Shown here piece by piece: positions 5,391 to 5,501 of a stretch of 5,501 nucleotides of DNA (its first letter is position 1; each line of letters begins with the position of its first letter). This DNA comes from SZUA-217 sp036446835 (GTDB lineage: Bacteria > Actinomycetota > Acidimicrobiia > Spongiisociales > ZC4RG35), in contig JAZFTT010000052.1 of assembly GCA_036446835.1 (NCBI GenBank), positions 1 to 5,501 on the forward strand. Direction: 5' to 3'. Position numbers and translations under genes: made by a program. The notes beneath the pieces are model-generated. The model was not told the origin of the DNA. It did not search any database and saw nothing but the letters and a program-made list of their open reading frames with translations.

Positions 5391-5501
5391 TCAGTCGGAA
5401 CCGAGGAAATTGAGAGCTGCCGCCACGTAGACATCGGCGTGACGGGTCATGTCCTCGACTTCGACGAACTCGTCGGCCTGATGGGCGATCCACTTGCCAC
5501 C
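5391..5501 (-). CDS. Probable M20-family metallopeptidase/amidohydrolase (C-terminal 36 residues, cut by window edge)
   Basis: Only the C-terminal end is in the window, reading leftward to a TGA stop at 5393-5391. The visible residues include AHQADEFVEVEDMTRHADVY followed by VAAALNFLGSD. This resembles the C-terminus of M20 peptidases (succinyl-diaminopimelate desuccinylase, acetylornithine deacetylase, carboxypeptidase G2-like), where a His followed by a D/E-E-hydrophobic segment (HxxDEfV) supplies a metal-binding histidine and is followed by a helix ending in an A/L-rich tail. Members hydrolyse amide bonds in peptides or N-acyl amino acids using two zinc ions. The fragment is short, so which subfamily it belongs to cannot be told. 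It converges on the SDR with nine bases between stop codons and no terminator hairpin in the gap. Confidence 0.72.
   Translation of the reverse strand, partial: GGKWIAHQADEFVEVEDMTRHADVYVAAALNFLGSD

Overview
The window is GC-rich (roughly 60% by eye) bacterial DNA, densely packed with genes on both strands. Several traits suggest an actinobacterium, possibly of the Acidimicrobiia type: alanine-, valine- and arginine-rich proteins, a secreted CAP protein with a long Thr/Pro linker, and start codons that mostly lack a Shine-Dalgarno sequence but have TANNNT hexamers a few bases upstream, as in leaderless transcripts. The lineage is an inference; no rRNA or other marker gene is present.

Layout from left to right. 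Positions 1-923 (minus strand) hold an ABC exporter operon of the MacB/LolD type: a complete ATPase followed, with a 4-base stop/start overlap, by a permease cut off by the left edge. A short divergent promoter region (924-982) separates it from a plus-strand pair: an extended SDR reductase of the dihydroflavonol reductase/aldehyde reductase type (983-2059) and a membrane-anchored or secreted CAP/SCP domain protein (2099-2833). Convergent to the latter is a large FAD-dependent oxidoreductase of the phytoene desaturase/retinol saturase superfamily (2854-4446, minus). A 146-base divergent intergenic region leads to a classical SDR dehydrogenase (4593-5381, plus). At the right edge is the C-terminal end of a probable M20-family metallopeptidase (5391-5501, minus).

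How the genes may work together: only the ABC ATPase and permease clearly form one unit. The FAD oxidoreductase and classical SDR share a divergent control region and are both redox enzymes, so they could act on the same hydrophobic substrate, but nothing in the sequence fixes that substrate. The reductase/CAP pair is co-directional with a 39-base gap and no obvious functional link. No RNA gene, CRISPR array, mobile element or convincing intrinsic terminator was seen, and no gene-free stretch exceeds 150 bases. I found no clear novel multi-gene system; the notable points are details of promoter arrangement, a possible leaderless upstream ORF, and a changed conserved motif in the classical SDR.
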